A stretch of 35,305 nucleotides of DNA. Origin: Phenylobacterium zucineum. GTDB taxonomy: Bacteria; Pseudomonadota; Alphaproteobacteria; Caulobacterales; Caulobacteraceae. A model generated the notes under the pieces. It did not search any database, was not told the origin of the DNA, and saw only the letters and a program-made list of their open reading frames with translations. A program made the translations under genes and the position numbers. Positions within the stretch are counted from its first letter, which is position 1. Each line of letters opens with the position of its first letter. This document shows, piece after piece, positions 7,783-16,357 of this stretch. The stretch covers positions 1-35,305 of the forward strand of contig NMUI01000003.1 of assembly GCA_002221445.1 (NCBI GenBank), written 5' to 3'.

Positions 7783-9157
7783 CACCGCCGGGTTGATGGC
7801 GATCAGGCCAACGAAGATCAATATCCATGCCGACCATCAGCATCAGCACACCCAGGGCAGAGTTCGGGGTGAAATAACTGCTTTCTAATAGGTTATGAAA
7901 CAAGAAGAGCAGGGGAAATATTCCCAGATAAACAAGGTAAGGAACACCTTCACGGTCCTCAGACCGCACCGAAAGGAGGGCCAGTCTAAGCAGGACAAGA
8001 CCGCGCCAAATCCATCGTCCCAGCAGGGGCAAGGCACCGACGAGACCCACCACGCCGGTAGTCACGAGGATGTCGATGTATCCATTGTGGCCTTCATTGG
8101 CAAAAGCCTCAGGACGGGAGAACCAGGCATCGGTCTGCAAACTAGGTTGAACAGCCGGATCTACATCCCAAAAAGAGCCGAAGCCGATGCCCTTCCAGGG
8201 ATGGTCTGCCCAAACCCCAAGGGCGAAACGCCAGACATCGGTTCGCATGGTGAAGGTAACCGTCGATAGGGGCGCAAGGGGATCAGTGCCCCCAATGGCA
8301 TTCCAGCCGATCCAGGCTAGAAACAAAATAGCGGCAAACGCGAAGGTCGCAGCGATGATCGCCCAGATCAGACTCATCCTTTGGCGCAGCAGCCATAGCA
8401 AGCCCACACCGGCAAAGGCACCGCCGCCCAGGGTACCCAGACTGGTTTTCGACTTTGAGGCGACCAGCAGAGCAAGCGCCGCCAGGACGATAATAAGCCA
8501 GAAGACGCGGCTCAAAGGGGACTTTTGTCCTTGAAAATACGCCACACAAACAATGCAGCAATACATCATGATCGCACCCAAGGTGTTCTTATGGGTGTGA
8601 ATAGCAGCCAAACCGAACTCCGTCATACTGGCGGTCGGCGCGAGGCCCCAAGAGAAAAAATCAATCGTGACCATGAGGGCGCAAGTCATAGCCAGAGTAA
8701 CCAAAATTCGATCACCCCGGCGAATTGACAGGCTTAAAGCCAGGCAAATGACCGTCTGAATCAGGTAGAGTACAATGCGCCTGACTGAAACAACGGGATC
8801 CAGCGCCCATTGAGTGCTGGCGGCGAACCATAGCAGGAGAATTATCAGAGGCCACACCCGCTTGAACGCCGTTGCAAGAACTTGCCGACGAAACCAGAAA
8901 ACAGGGGTCGCCAAGGCCAAAAGCGACAACCAGATCAGCCGATTCCACGGCGAAACCGGGGCTGCACCGGTCTGAAGATCGGGAATGATCTCATGTTGAT
9001 AAGGCGCGACCCCGATCATGATAAACAACAGCATGATCATCAAAATGGTCTGCCCCAGCAAACCCAGCCAATAATCACCGCGTTCCGTCCGCGCCTGATG
9101 CGCCGCCACCTGGCCTGCCCGCCAATCCGCTAATATATTAATGCGCCGTTCAGACAT
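7742..9157 (-). CDS. O-antigen ligase/polymerase family membrane protein (Wzy/WaaL-like)
   Basis: The 471-residue multi-pass inner-membrane protein belongs to the O-antigen ligase family, which polymerises repeat units or transfers polymer in the periplasm. Many hydrophobic helices are visible. Family motifs appear as AAIHTHKNTLGA in the middle, KGIGFGSFWD, and the histidine motif NEGHNGYIDILVTTGVVG in the large periplasmic loop. In a locus with a flippase and no lipid A-core genes, polymerase (Wzy) is the more likely role. The ATG start at 9157 overlaps the stop of the preceding glycosyltransferase gene by eight bases, so the two are coupled. The 3' end overlaps the flippase gene on the other strand. 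Confidence 0.87.
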   Translation of the reverse strand: MSERRINILADWRAGQVAAHQARTERGDYWLGLLGQTILMIMLLFIMIGVAPYQHEIIPDLQTGAAPVSPWNRLIWLSLLALATPVFWFRRQVLATAFKRVWPLIILLLWFAASTQWALDPVVSVRRIVLYLIQTVICLALSLSIRRGDRILVTLAMTCALMVTIDFFSWGLAPTASMTEFGLAAIHTHKNTLGAIMMYCCIVCVAYFQGQKSPLSRVFWLIIVLAALALLVASKSKTSLGTLGGGAFAGVGLLWLLRQRMSLIWAIIAATFAFAAILFLAWIGWNAIGGTDPLAPLSTVTFTMRTDVWRFALGVWADHPWKGIGFGSFWDVDPAVQPSLQTDAWFSRPEAFANEGHNGYIDILVTTGVVGLVGALPLLGRWIWRGLVLLRLALLSVRSEDREGVPYLVYLGIFPLLFLFHNLLESSYFTPNSALGVLMLMVGMDIDLRWPDRHQPGGVNGLRLEPPSGRP

Positions 9158-9955
9158 TGGTCAGTTCAGCGCCGTACGCCGATCTCAGACCCAAACGAAT
9201 AGCCACAACATCACGCAGACCAAGCCCCAGTCCTATCAGGGCGCGTACCAAATACCGCCGCCAGAGTCGTTTCGGTTCGCGGAACAAGCGATAGAGCCAA
9301 ACCAGCCCGGCCTGTTCCATCCAGTCTGGGGCCGGGGTCTGCTGTCCGGTAATCACACTGAGGGAAGATCCTATACACAAACCAAGACCGACGGCACGAC
9401 CATCGGCGATCACAAACTGGCAGAACTTCTCCGACTGTGGTGGCCCCATAGTCACAAAACAAAGCGCGCTGGATTCTTCACCACGAAATCCACCGCCCGG
9501 GCAACAGCCTCGGGGTCATTGATAAAGCCCATGGGCGGGATGTGTTGCACGACCATAGTCAGACCAAATTGCCTGACCAGATCGGCGACAATCTGGGGGG
9601 TGGCACCGACAATGCTGATCGAGTCATTCGGCGAAATGGCGGTCTTAAACATCTGATCGACGACGTAAACACCCGGGGCAAATTTCAGATCCAGTCCTGC
9701 CAAACGGGCGGCTCGGCCTAGTACGCGACTGTCATTGGTACTGATCCAGCAGGTATCACCACACCGACGAAATTGTGCATCCCGACGGCGCAGAAAGGCA
9801 TGTTCAGCATTTGGTGTAACGAAGGCGGCAAAGGTGGCGTCTGGAGCACGGGCCATAAGGGCTGCAACCGTGTCTTCAACACTGAGGGGCGTAAACCGCA
9901 ATCCAGCGAAGCGAACCTGGGCGAAAGCCGGATTTAAGTCGGAACCAGTTGTCAA
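9150..9955 (-). CDS. WecG/TagA/CpsF family glycosyltransferase (one frameshift near 9455)
   Basis: This GT26 enzyme would add a sugar to the lipid-linked intermediate at the membrane. The N-terminal 167 residues contain the family markers FVTPNAEHAFL and SISIVGATPQIV and end abruptly at NPARFVL. The second frame continues with VTMGPPQSEKF, GVGLCIGSSLSVITG and WLYRLFREPKRLWRRYL, the usual C-terminal half. One extra base in the TTTTG run at about 9458 makes a continuous 268-residue protein. Both halves are otherwise undamaged, so this is more likely a sequencing error than decay. The start is a TTG at 9955. It shares an eight-base overlap with the polymerase gene. HfsJ of Caulobacter is, as I recall, a member of this family, which supports a holdfast-like reading. 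Confidence 0.82.
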
Positions 9956-10006
9956 CGCATTGCCTTTATCTGTCAGCGTCTAAAGTTTTCGGTCGTATGA
10001 TTCACC

Positions 10007-10660
10007 ATGACACACACCATAAGTTTACGCCCCGTTCTCGCCGAAGGTCGACCTGTCGGAATCGAACTGGCCCTGAAGCGGGTCATGGATGTCATCCTTT
10101 CGGCTTTGCTATTGCTTTCCCTGTCGCCCCTGCTGGTGCTGGTTGCCCTTATGGTAAAAATGACCTCGAGGGGGCCGATTTTCCATACCTGCCATTGGAT
10201 CGGTCATGAAGGGCGACCTTTCAAGGGGTGGAAATTCCGGACCATGGTTGAGAATGCTGATGCCATGGAAGCCCAACTGAGTTCGCAAAATGAAATGGTT
10301 GGGCCGGCCTTCAAGATCACCAATGATCCTCGTGTGACCCCGGTCGGTCGCGTCCTGCGTCGCTATAGCATTGACGAATTACCCCAGCTTTGGAATGTAC
10401 TCCGGGGCGACCTCAGTCTGGTCGGACCGCGGGCTCCGCAAGCCCACGAATACGCCCGTTTCACTGATTTTCAGCGGCAGAAATTGGCGGTTCGTCCCGG
10501 GATTACATGCCTGTGGCAGGTGACTGGTCGTCACAGGATCAATGACTACGACCGGTGGGTCGAGCTGGATCTCGAATATATCCGCTCCTGGTCACTATGG
10601 CTGGACATCAAAATTCTGGCCCGTACAGCCCTGGTGGTCGTTCAGGGGACCGGCGTTTGA
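10007..10660 (+). CDS. Phosphoglycosyl transferase that starts the lipid-linked repeat unit
   Basis: This 217-residue monotopic phosphoglycosyl transferase of the bacterial sugar transferase family moves a sugar phosphate from a UDP-sugar to undecaprenyl phosphate at the inner membrane. A single hydrophobic re-entrant helix sits at 25-52. The catalytic core shows KGWKFRTM (73-80), YSIDELPQLWNVLRGDLS with the catalytic Asp-Glu pair (D123, E124), and SLVGPRAP (137-144). It lacks the extra N-terminal membrane domain of WbaP, so it is the short form. It is the committed step for the locus and comparable to HfsE or PssY. The ATG follows a 51-bp gap from the divergent glycosyltransferase. The next gene starts inside its stop codon. 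Confidence 0.93.
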   Translation: MTHTISLRPVLAEGRPVGIELALKRVMDVILSALLLLSLSPLLVLVALMVKMTSRGPIFHTCHWIGHEGRPFKGWKFRTMVENADAMEAQLSSQNEMVGPAFKITNDPRVTPVGRVLRRYSIDELPQLWNVLRGDLSLVGPRAPQAHEYARFTDFQRQKLAVRPGITCLWQVTGRHRINDYDRWVELDLEYIRSWSLWLDIKILARTALVVVQGTGV

Positions 10661-11607
10661 AACGCCCTGACATCAGCGTCGTCGTTCTGAGCTATAACCG
10701 CGTCCACCTGCTCAGACACACCCTGGTCGAGGGTTTGAAACAGGTTATGGCAGCGGGGCGATCCTACGAATTCATCGTGGTCGATAATCACCCGGACAAA
10801 CTGGCCGAGGGCCTTGTGACCGAGCTTATTGCCACCGGTGCGCCCCTGACCTATCTGGCCGACGATCGCCGCAATATCTCTATTCTGCGTAATATCGGTA
10901 TCGCCGCCTCCCGCGGGCCTTATGTGGCCTTTATCGATGACGATGAGGCACCGGAACCGCGCTGGCTGAACGCATTGTTTGAGTGCCTGGAACGCACCGG
11001 TGCCGATGCCGCCTTTGGGCCCAAACTTCCGTCATTTGAGACAGGTAAGGCCCCAGATTGGGATAAGGATGCTTGGCTATACACCCTAGACTTTCGTTTA
11101 CCTGCCGATGCGCCGATTGAAATGTTCGGGCGCTTGCGACGAAAGGGTAAGGGGCTGGGCAGCGGCAATGCCGCCTTCCGAGTCGCAACCTGTTTCAACA
11201 CCGCAGAACCCTTCAGCGTGGCCTTCGGGGATGCCAATGGGGAAGACACCCAACTCTTGTTCCGGCTGGCGCTTGAGGGAAAGCGATTTGTCTGGTGTCC
11301 CACCGCGATCGTCAAAGAGTTTATCGAAACCGATCGTACCCGCCCTGAATATATGATCACCCGCATGAGGCGAGGCAGCCAACATTATGCGGCTTCGCGG
11401 ATCAATACCAGCGCGGCCCCGCAACTGACCCGGCTAAAGGTCATGGCCTTGGGCTTAGCCCAGATCGGCGTCCACGCCACGCTCTATATTCTAAGTTTCG
11501 AGTTCCTGAGCAGCACCCGCTATACGCATCAGATCGGCATGGCCAAGGGTCTAGGAAAGCTCAGCTACAGAGTGCCAATCGGCTTCATTGACGAGCAAGC
11601 CGTATGA
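10657..11607 (+). CDS. GT2 family glycosyltransferase, first of a pair
   Basis: This 316-residue inverting glycosyltransferase has an N-terminal GT-A fold: ISVVVLSYNR (6-15), IVVDNHP (40-46), the metal-binding DDD at 94-96 (FIDDDEAPE), and a GEDTQL motif typical of the catalytic-base region. A C-terminal hydrophobic stretch could anchor it to the membrane. The frame is open to 10555, but upstream it runs inside the phosphoglycosyl transferase gene. The only sensible start is TTG 10657, overlapping that gene's TGA and giving translational coupling. The stop overlaps the next gene as ATGA. Donor sugar unknown; NDP-heptose is a candidate given the cassette downstream. Confidence 0.87.
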   Translation: MKRPDISVVVLSYNRVHLLRHTLVEGLKQVMAAGRSYEFIVVDNHPDKLAEGLVTELIATGAPLTYLADDRRNISILRNIGIAASRGPYVAFIDDDEAPEPRWLNALFECLERTGADAAFGPKLPSFETGKAPDWDKDAWLYTLDFRLPADAPIEMFGRLRRKGKGLGSGNAAFRVATCFNTAEPFSVAFGDANGEDTQLLFRLALEGKRFVWCPTAIVKEFIETDRTRPEYMITRMRRGSQHYAASRINTSAAPQLTRLKVMALGLAQIGVHATLYILSFEFLSSTRYTHQIGMAKGLGKLSYRVPIGFIDEQAV

Positions 11608-12572
11608 GTTCCGTGGATGTCTCTATCGTCATCGCCACCTATAACCGCCCGCAACAGCTGGCGCAGACCCTGATGTCGTGCCTGGGTCAATCCAACCGCC
11701 TGGGCCAGGTCATCGAGATCGTGGTCGTCGATAACCACCCGTCACAAAACGGCGGACCCGTCGTCGAGCAGATGGACGCCAACTCGCCCTTCCCCATCCG
11801 CTATATTGCCGATCCTGTCCGGAACATGTCAGCCCTACGCAACCGTGGTTTCACCGAGGCGAGAGGCCGCTGGGTCGCCATCATCGACGATGACGAGATC
11901 GCCGATCACGATTGGCTGGACGAACTGATTGGCACCGCCCAGGCTCGGGACGCGGACATTGCTGTCGGCCCTTGCCTAGCAAGTTTCAGTACCGGGTGCC
12001 CGCCGGCCTACGATCCCACAGGCGCATATTTTAAGAGGGATCTCGGTCTGAAGGACGGATCTATCATCGATTTGAGCCATGCCGACGGAAAGCCACGCTA
12101 CGGTCTCGGCTCAGGAAACTCCGCTTTCAATATGGCGCGTTGTTTTCCAAATCTGGAAGCTCCCATGCGTCTGGAATTCGGAGACGGCGGCGGCGAGGAT
12201 TCGGAGCTGTTTCTTCGACTTCACCGTTCGGGTCGCAGGATTGTCTGGGCGGCCAAGGCTTTTGTGACGGAAACTGTGCCTGCCCATCGCACGAAAATCG
12301 ACTACAGGCTAAAGCGAGCGCGCCGGGAGGCTCAGGATTATGTGCGTCTTTATGTCGATGTGACACCAAAACCCGCTCTGGTCCGCACCATACTCCTTGC
12401 CAAGGGCATGATTCAAGTAATGGCGGGTTTTATGATCGCCCTCCTCACCATCGAATTCGGTTCAGAGTTAAGGCTTCGGGGCCGCCTCATGATGGCGCAC
12501 GGCATGGGAAAGCTGATCTGGACGCCACGGGTTGGGTATATTTCGGAACCGGGCGGTCCAACGGCACTCTGA
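11604..12572 (+). CDS. GT2 family glycosyltransferase, second of a pair
   Basis: The 322-residue enzyme is a paralogue of the preceding glycosyltransferase, with the same layout: VSIVIATYNRP (6-16), VVVDNHP (40-46), IIDDDEIADHDWL with DDD at 95-97, the GSGNSAFN segment and GGGEDSEL. The shared NHP motif and similar ends (HQIGMAKGLGKL versus AHGMGKLIW) point to a local duplication. The two enzymes probably add consecutive or related sugars to the same lipid-linked unit. Its ATG overlaps the previous stop by four bases. A 96-bp gap separates it from the transaldolase gene. Donor and acceptor are unknown. Confidence 0.88.
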   Translation: MSSVDVSIVIATYNRPQQLAQTLMSCLGQSNRLGQVIEIVVVDNHPSQNGGPVVEQMDANSPFPIRYIADPVRNMSALRNRGFTEARGRWVAIIDDDEIADHDWLDELIGTAQARDADIAVGPCLASFSTGCPPAYDPTGAYFKRDLGLKDGSIIDLSHADGKPRYGLGSGNSAFNMARCFPNLEAPMRLEFGDGGGEDSELFLRLHRSGRRIVWAAKAFVTETVPAHRTKIDYRLKRARREAQDYVRLYVDVTPKPALVRTILLAKGMIQVMAGFMIALLTIEFGSELRLRGRLMMAHGMGKLIWTPRVGYISEPGGPTAL

Positions 12573-12668
12573 GGGCGATCACTCATCCTGCGGGGATTCC
12601 TTCGGGATTGGCACAACCCTTGAAATCCTCCCCTCAATCTTCCGCGAATGGAGGTTTTGAGGGTCAAA

Positions 12669-13418
12669 ATGCTACAGTCACTGACATTTTCAAACGACGT
12701 CATCGACATCCGCGCCCCTATGGCCGTCAAACTGTACGGCGATGGCGCAACCCTCACCGATTTTGCCCGTTTGCATCAGGAAGGCATTGTCACCGGTTTT
12801 ACGACCAATCCCAGCCTGATGCGCCGCGCGGGCGTCGCCAGCTACACCACCTTCGGTCGCCAGCTGCTGAGTATCATTCCGGACATGCCGATCTCGTTTG
12901 AAGTCATCGCCGATGACTTTGCCGAAATGCGTCGTCAAGCCCTGGTGCTCACGTCCTGGGGCTCAAATGTCTATGTGAAGATCCCGATCACCAACACCCG
13001 GCGTCAATCCAGCCTGCCGCTGATTGCTGAGCTTTCCGCCATGGGTGTGAAGGTTAATGTCACGGCGGTTCTCACTTTAGAACAGGTCGCCGGTGCGGTC
13101 GAAGCCCTTGATCGGACCACCGCCTCCATCATTTCGATCTTCGCCGGGCGCATCGCTGATACGGGCATTGATCCCATGCCGATCATGCGCGCCGCCGTGG
13201 CCATGGCCGCCCGTCGCCCCAACGCTGAAATTCTGTGGGCGTCGATTCGAGAGGTTTTCAATATCTATCAAGCGCAGGAATGCGGCTGTCACATCATTAC
13301 CGCCACACCGGACCTGCTGAAAAAGCTCGACATGGCGGGTAAGGATCTGACCGATCTGTCGGCGGAAACCGTCGCCATGTTCGACACCGACGCCCGTGCC
13401 GCTGGCTACAAGCTCTAG
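12669..13418 (+). CDS. Transaldolase
   Basis: This class I aldolase of the transaldolase family (about 249 residues) exchanges dihydroxyacetone units between sugar phosphates and can produce sedoheptulose 7-phosphate, the precursor of bacterial heptoses. Family features are KLYGDGATL, IVTGFTTNPSLMRRAG, the Schiff-base lysine in NVYVKIPITN, VNVTAVLT, IISIFAGRIADTG and ILWASIREVFNIYQA. The frame opens at ATG 12648, but ATG 12669 has GAGGG at a good distance; ATG 12720 is also possible. It heads the heptose cassette, so its likely job is to supply sedoheptulose 7-phosphate for the GmhA-like enzyme. Confidence 0.9.
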   Translation: MLQSLTFSNDVIDIRAPMAVKLYGDGATLTDFARLHQEGIVTGFTTNPSLMRRAGVASYTTFGRQLLSIIPDMPISFEVIADDFAEMRRQALVLTSWGSNVYVKIPITNTRRQSSLPLIAELSAMGVKVNVTAVLTLEQVAGAVEALDRTTASIISIFAGRIADTGIDPMPIMRAAVAMAARRPNAEILWASIREVFNIYQAQECGCHIITATPDLLKKLDMAGKDLTDLSAETVAMFDTDARAAGYKL

Positions 13419-13426
13419 GCGCGCCC

Positions 13427-14164
13427 ATGACCCACGCTCTTGTTCTTGCCGCAGGTTTGGGAAGTCGCATCCGCCATATTGCGGGGGGCCTCCCAAAACC
13501 CCTAATGCCCTTTGGAAATTCCACCATTCTGGAACATAACCTGGCTTGGCTGGCCGTCGCGGGAATCCGGGATGCTTGGATTAATCTGCACTATGGGGCC
13601 GATCTGATCCGCAGCCGGATTGGCGATGGCTCGGCCTATGGCCTAAGGGTCCATTATGTTTATGAGCCGGAACTACTCGGCACAGCCGGTGCCCTGAAAA
13701 ACTTCGGGCCCGCCGCCAACCAATCCATGCTGTTGGTCTATGGCGACAATGTTGTCCGGTTTGACCTGGACAAACTCAACCAGGCCCATGAGCGATCCGG
13801 GGCCGAGGCCACTGTGGTGGTCTATGATCGCCATCGGCATTTGAACACGGGTATCGCCGGTGGCGGCGTACAGATCGCCGACGACTTCGCCATCACGCGC
13901 TTTGTGGAAGGCCCGAAGACCGCGCGTATGTCCAGCTTGGTCAATGCCGGAGTCTACCGGCTTGAGCCCAGCATTTTGGATCTAATTCACCCCGGTGTCT
14001 CGACCGACTTCGGTCGAGATGTTTTCCCGGCCATGGTGAAGCAGGACCGCAAACTTATGGCACATATCATGGACGATGCCGGGCTATGCTTGGGCCTCGA
14101 CACCCCGGAAAGTCACGCCGCAGGCCAATCCCTGTTGAGCGACAACCGTCTGGTGTTGGCATGA
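13427..14164 (+). CDS. Sugar-phosphate nucleotidyltransferase (HddC-like), first copy
   Basis: This 245-residue enzyme has a GT-A-like nucleotidyltransferase fold and would activate a sugar 1-phosphate to an NDP-sugar. The signature loop is ALVLAAGLGSRIRHIAGGLPKPLMPFG, followed by LLGTAGALKNFG and the metal-binding VYGDN. Its context between a transaldolase and GmhB suggests D-glycero-D-manno-heptose 1-phosphate as substrate, by analogy with HddC, which makes GDP-heptose. The sequence alone does not fix the base. It begins eight bases after the transaldolase stop, and its stop overlaps the next ATG by four bases. Confidence 0.85.
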   Translation: MTHALVLAAGLGSRIRHIAGGLPKPLMPFGNSTILEHNLAWLAVAGIRDAWINLHYGADLIRSRIGDGSAYGLRVHYVYEPELLGTAGALKNFGPAANQSMLLVYGDNVVRFDLDKLNQAHERSGAEATVVVYDRHRHLNTGIAGGGVQIADDFAITRFVEGPKTARMSSLVNAGVYRLEPSILDLIHPGVSTDFGRDVFPAMVKQDRKLMAHIMDDAGLCLGLDTPESHAAGQSLLSDNRLVLA

Positions 14165-14700
14165 TCCGCGCTGTTTTCCTCGACCGTGACGGTGTCGTCA
14201 ACGCCATTACCAAGCGAAACGGTGTACCCGCCTCGCCCCGCACACCCGATGAGTTGCGTATCGAATCTGACGCACCCGGAACTGTGAGATTTCTCAAGAG
14301 GGCTGGGTTCAAAGTCTTTGTGGTGACCAATCAGCCAGACGTCCGGCGCGGCCTGATGTCCGGGGCAAGCCTAGATGCGATCCACGCCAAGCTTGCCACG
14401 GCCGTGCCGGTAGATGACATCGCAGACTGTCGACATGATAATGCCGACAACTGTCATTGCCGAAAGCCGAAGCCAGGCCTGCTTCTTGATCTGGCGCTCG
14501 TCCATGGGGTAGACTTGTCTCAGTCCTGGATGATCGGTGATCAGGATCGCGACATTACCTGCGGACAGGCCGCCGGTTGCCGAACGATACTCTTGAAACG
14601 CCCCTATAATTCCGGTGCCGGTACTGGCGCGGATCAGGTCCTGGAAAGCCTGTCTCAAGTAATCCCGGTTATCGCAGATGCTCAGCGCCTTTGTGCGTAA
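14161..14700 (+). CDS. gmhB: D-glycero-D-manno-heptose 1,7-bisphosphate 7-phosphatase (HAD family)
   Basis: This 179-residue cytoplasmic HAD phosphatase removes the 7-phosphate from heptose 1,7-bisphosphate. All HAD motifs are present: FLDRDGVVN (nucleophile and acid/base Asp), VVTNQPDV (motif II), CRKPKPGLLLD (motif III Lys) and MIGDQDRDI (motif IV). The GmhB zinc-binding pattern is also visible, as DCRHDNADNCHC with three Cys and one His. The frame is open from 14086, but the HAD fold starts at the ATG at 14161, which overlaps the previous stop as ATGA. This sets the pathway as heptose 7-phosphate, then 1,7-bisphosphate, then 1-phosphate. Confidence 0.92.
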   Translation: MIRAVFLDRDGVVNAITKRNGVPASPRTPDELRIESDAPGTVRFLKRAGFKVFVVTNQPDVRRGLMSGASLDAIHAKLATAVPVDDIADCRHDNADNCHCRKPKPGLLLDLALVHGVDLSQSWMIGDQDRDITCGQAAGCRTILLKRPYNSGAGTGADQVLESLSQVIPVIADAQRLCA

Positions 14701-14718
14701 GCTAACGGAGTCGCCAGC

Positions 14719-15338
14719 GTGTTCACGGACCATTTCTTCGACACAACGACCCGGGCCATAGCCGCCATCGACCGCGCGTCGGTTGAAGCTGCGGCCCTCA
14801 CTCTCGCCAAGGTCAGGGACAGGGGCGGGCGGTTGTTCATTCTCGGCGTTGGCGGCAGTGCTGGCCATGCCAGTCACGCGACCAACGATTTCCGTAAGAT
14901 CTGCGGGTTCGAGGCCTATTGTCCCACCGATAATGTCTCGGAACTCACCGCTCGCATGAACGATGAGGCTGGGAAGGCACATTTTCGACCTGGCTTCAGT
15001 CCAGCCGCCTTCGGGCCGACGATGGTCTGCTCATCTTCTCGGTGGGCGGTGGCAGCGTCACTCCGCCGGTTAGCGCCAACATTGTCCGGGCTGTCGAATT
15101 GGCCAAGAAACGGGGCGCGACCGTGACCGGCATTGTCGGACGCGACGGCGGTTTCACCGCCCAGGTAGCCGATGCCTGCATCCTTATTCCCACGGTTGAG
15201 GATCAGCTGATCACGCCAATTGTCGAAGGTCTGGCTGCGGTGGTCTGGCACCTTCTGGTTTCGCACCCAGCCCTGGCCGTGTCTAAGGGCCACTGGGAGC
15301 AAATCGCGGCCGGGACTGTGTCAGGTCACGCCACATGA
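14719..15338 (+). CDS. gmhA: GmhA-like SIS-domain sedoheptulose 7-phosphate isomerase (one frameshift near 14970)
   Basis: This SIS-fold isomerase would turn sedoheptulose 7-phosphate into D-glycero-D-manno-heptose 7-phosphate. The first frame gives LFILGVGGSAGHASHATNDF and then TDNVSELTARMNDE, and loses sense at about 14968. The next frame gives GWEGTFSTWLQSSRL, LLIFSVGGGSVTPPVSANIV, VGRDGGFTAQVADACILIP and WHLLVSHPAL to the stop. One extra G in GATGAGGCTGG restores a continuous 206-residue protein, normal for the family. No other damage is visible. Its stop overlaps the next ATG as ATGA. It follows gmhB by 18 bases. Confidence 0.85.
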
Positions 15339-16342
15339 TCTCGACCCGCACCCCCCTGCGCATCACCTTGGGCGGTGGCGGCACCGATCTGGACAGCTAT
15401 TATCGTCACGGCGGTGGCTTCATCTTCGCTATTGGCATCAACAAGTACATCCATATTGCCGCTCACCGCCCGGCCTTCCATGGCGATGTGGTATTGCATG
15501 GCCCTGACCCGGAATCCTGCACTTCTGCGGCCGACCTGCGTCATGAACTGGTACGCACAGCCCTGCAGGCTCATGGCATAAACGACCGCTTTGAGGTTGC
15601 TTCCATCAGTGACATTGCTGGCGGGACCGGCATGGGATCATCCAGCTGTTTTCTGGTTGGATTTCTCAATGCCCTCCACGCGCTGAAAGGACATACACCT
15701 GATCGTCAGGCCCTGGCCGAAGAAGCCTGCCGGATTGAAATCCAGGCCCTCGCCAAGGGGATCGGCAAGCAGGACCAGTATATGGCTGCCTTTGGCGGGC
15801 TAACCACCCTGGACATCGCACGGGACGGTACAGTTCAGGTCGGAAGCATCCAGATTTCTGAAGCGGTCGAAGCGGCCTTTATCGACCACACCCACATCTA
15901 CTACACAGGCTTGCGTCGAGATGCGGCAGTCATTTTGGACGACCAGAACAACGCCATGCTGTCGGATCATGCCGACCGACATCAGGCCGTAAGCGAAAGC
16001 CTGGGGGCCATTAAGGCCTTGGGCTACCGCATCCGCGACGCTTGGGTTGAGGGTGACCTCAACGGCTGGGGCGAGATGCTGCACGAGCACTGGGTGGCGA
16101 AAAAGACGCTCTCCTCAAAGATTTCCTGGCCCCATCTTGATCAGCTCTATGATCATGTGCGTGCTGAATACGGTGTCCTGGGCGGTAAGGTCTCGGGGGC
16201 AGGCGGCGGCGGCTTCCTTATGCTGTTCGATCCCAGCGACGGTCGCGAGCTTGAAGCCTATATGGCCGGTCAAAACATGCCGCGGCTGAATTATCGAATT
16301 GACCGGGGTGGGACCCAAGTCCTGCTTGGTCGCGACGGTTAG
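15335..16342 (+). CDS. GHMP-family heptose 7-phosphate kinase (HddA-like), first copy
   Basis: This 335-residue kinase of the GHMP superfamily would phosphorylate C1 of D-glycero-D-manno-heptose 7-phosphate to the 1,7-bisphosphate that GmhB then uses. Visible features are the N-terminal RTPLRITLGGGGTDLDSYY, the ATP-binding GGTGMGSSSCFLVGFLNAL loop, GIGKQDQYMAAFGG, and the C-terminal GGKVSGAGGGGFLMLF motif. These match HddA-type sugar kinases better than galactokinase. The ATG overlaps the GmhA-like stop, so expression is coupled. A second kinase of the same type follows 15 bases downstream, which is unusual. Confidence 0.88.
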   Translation: MISTRTPLRITLGGGGTDLDSYYRHGGGFIFAIGINKYIHIAAHRPAFHGDVVLHGPDPESCTSAADLRHELVRTALQAHGINDRFEVASISDIAGGTGMGSSSCFLVGFLNALHALKGHTPDRQALAEEACRIEIQALAKGIGKQDQYMAAFGGLTTLDIARDGTVQVGSIQISEAVEAAFIDHTHIYYTGLRRDAAVILDDQNNAMLSDHADRHQAVSESLGAIKALGYRIRDAWVEGDLNGWGEMLHEHWVAKKTLSSKISWPHLDQLYDHVRAEYGVLGGKVSGAGGGGFLMLFDPSDGRELEAYMAGQNMPRLNYRIDRGGTQVLLGRDG

Positions 16343-16357
16343 CCAAAGCCTCACCGG

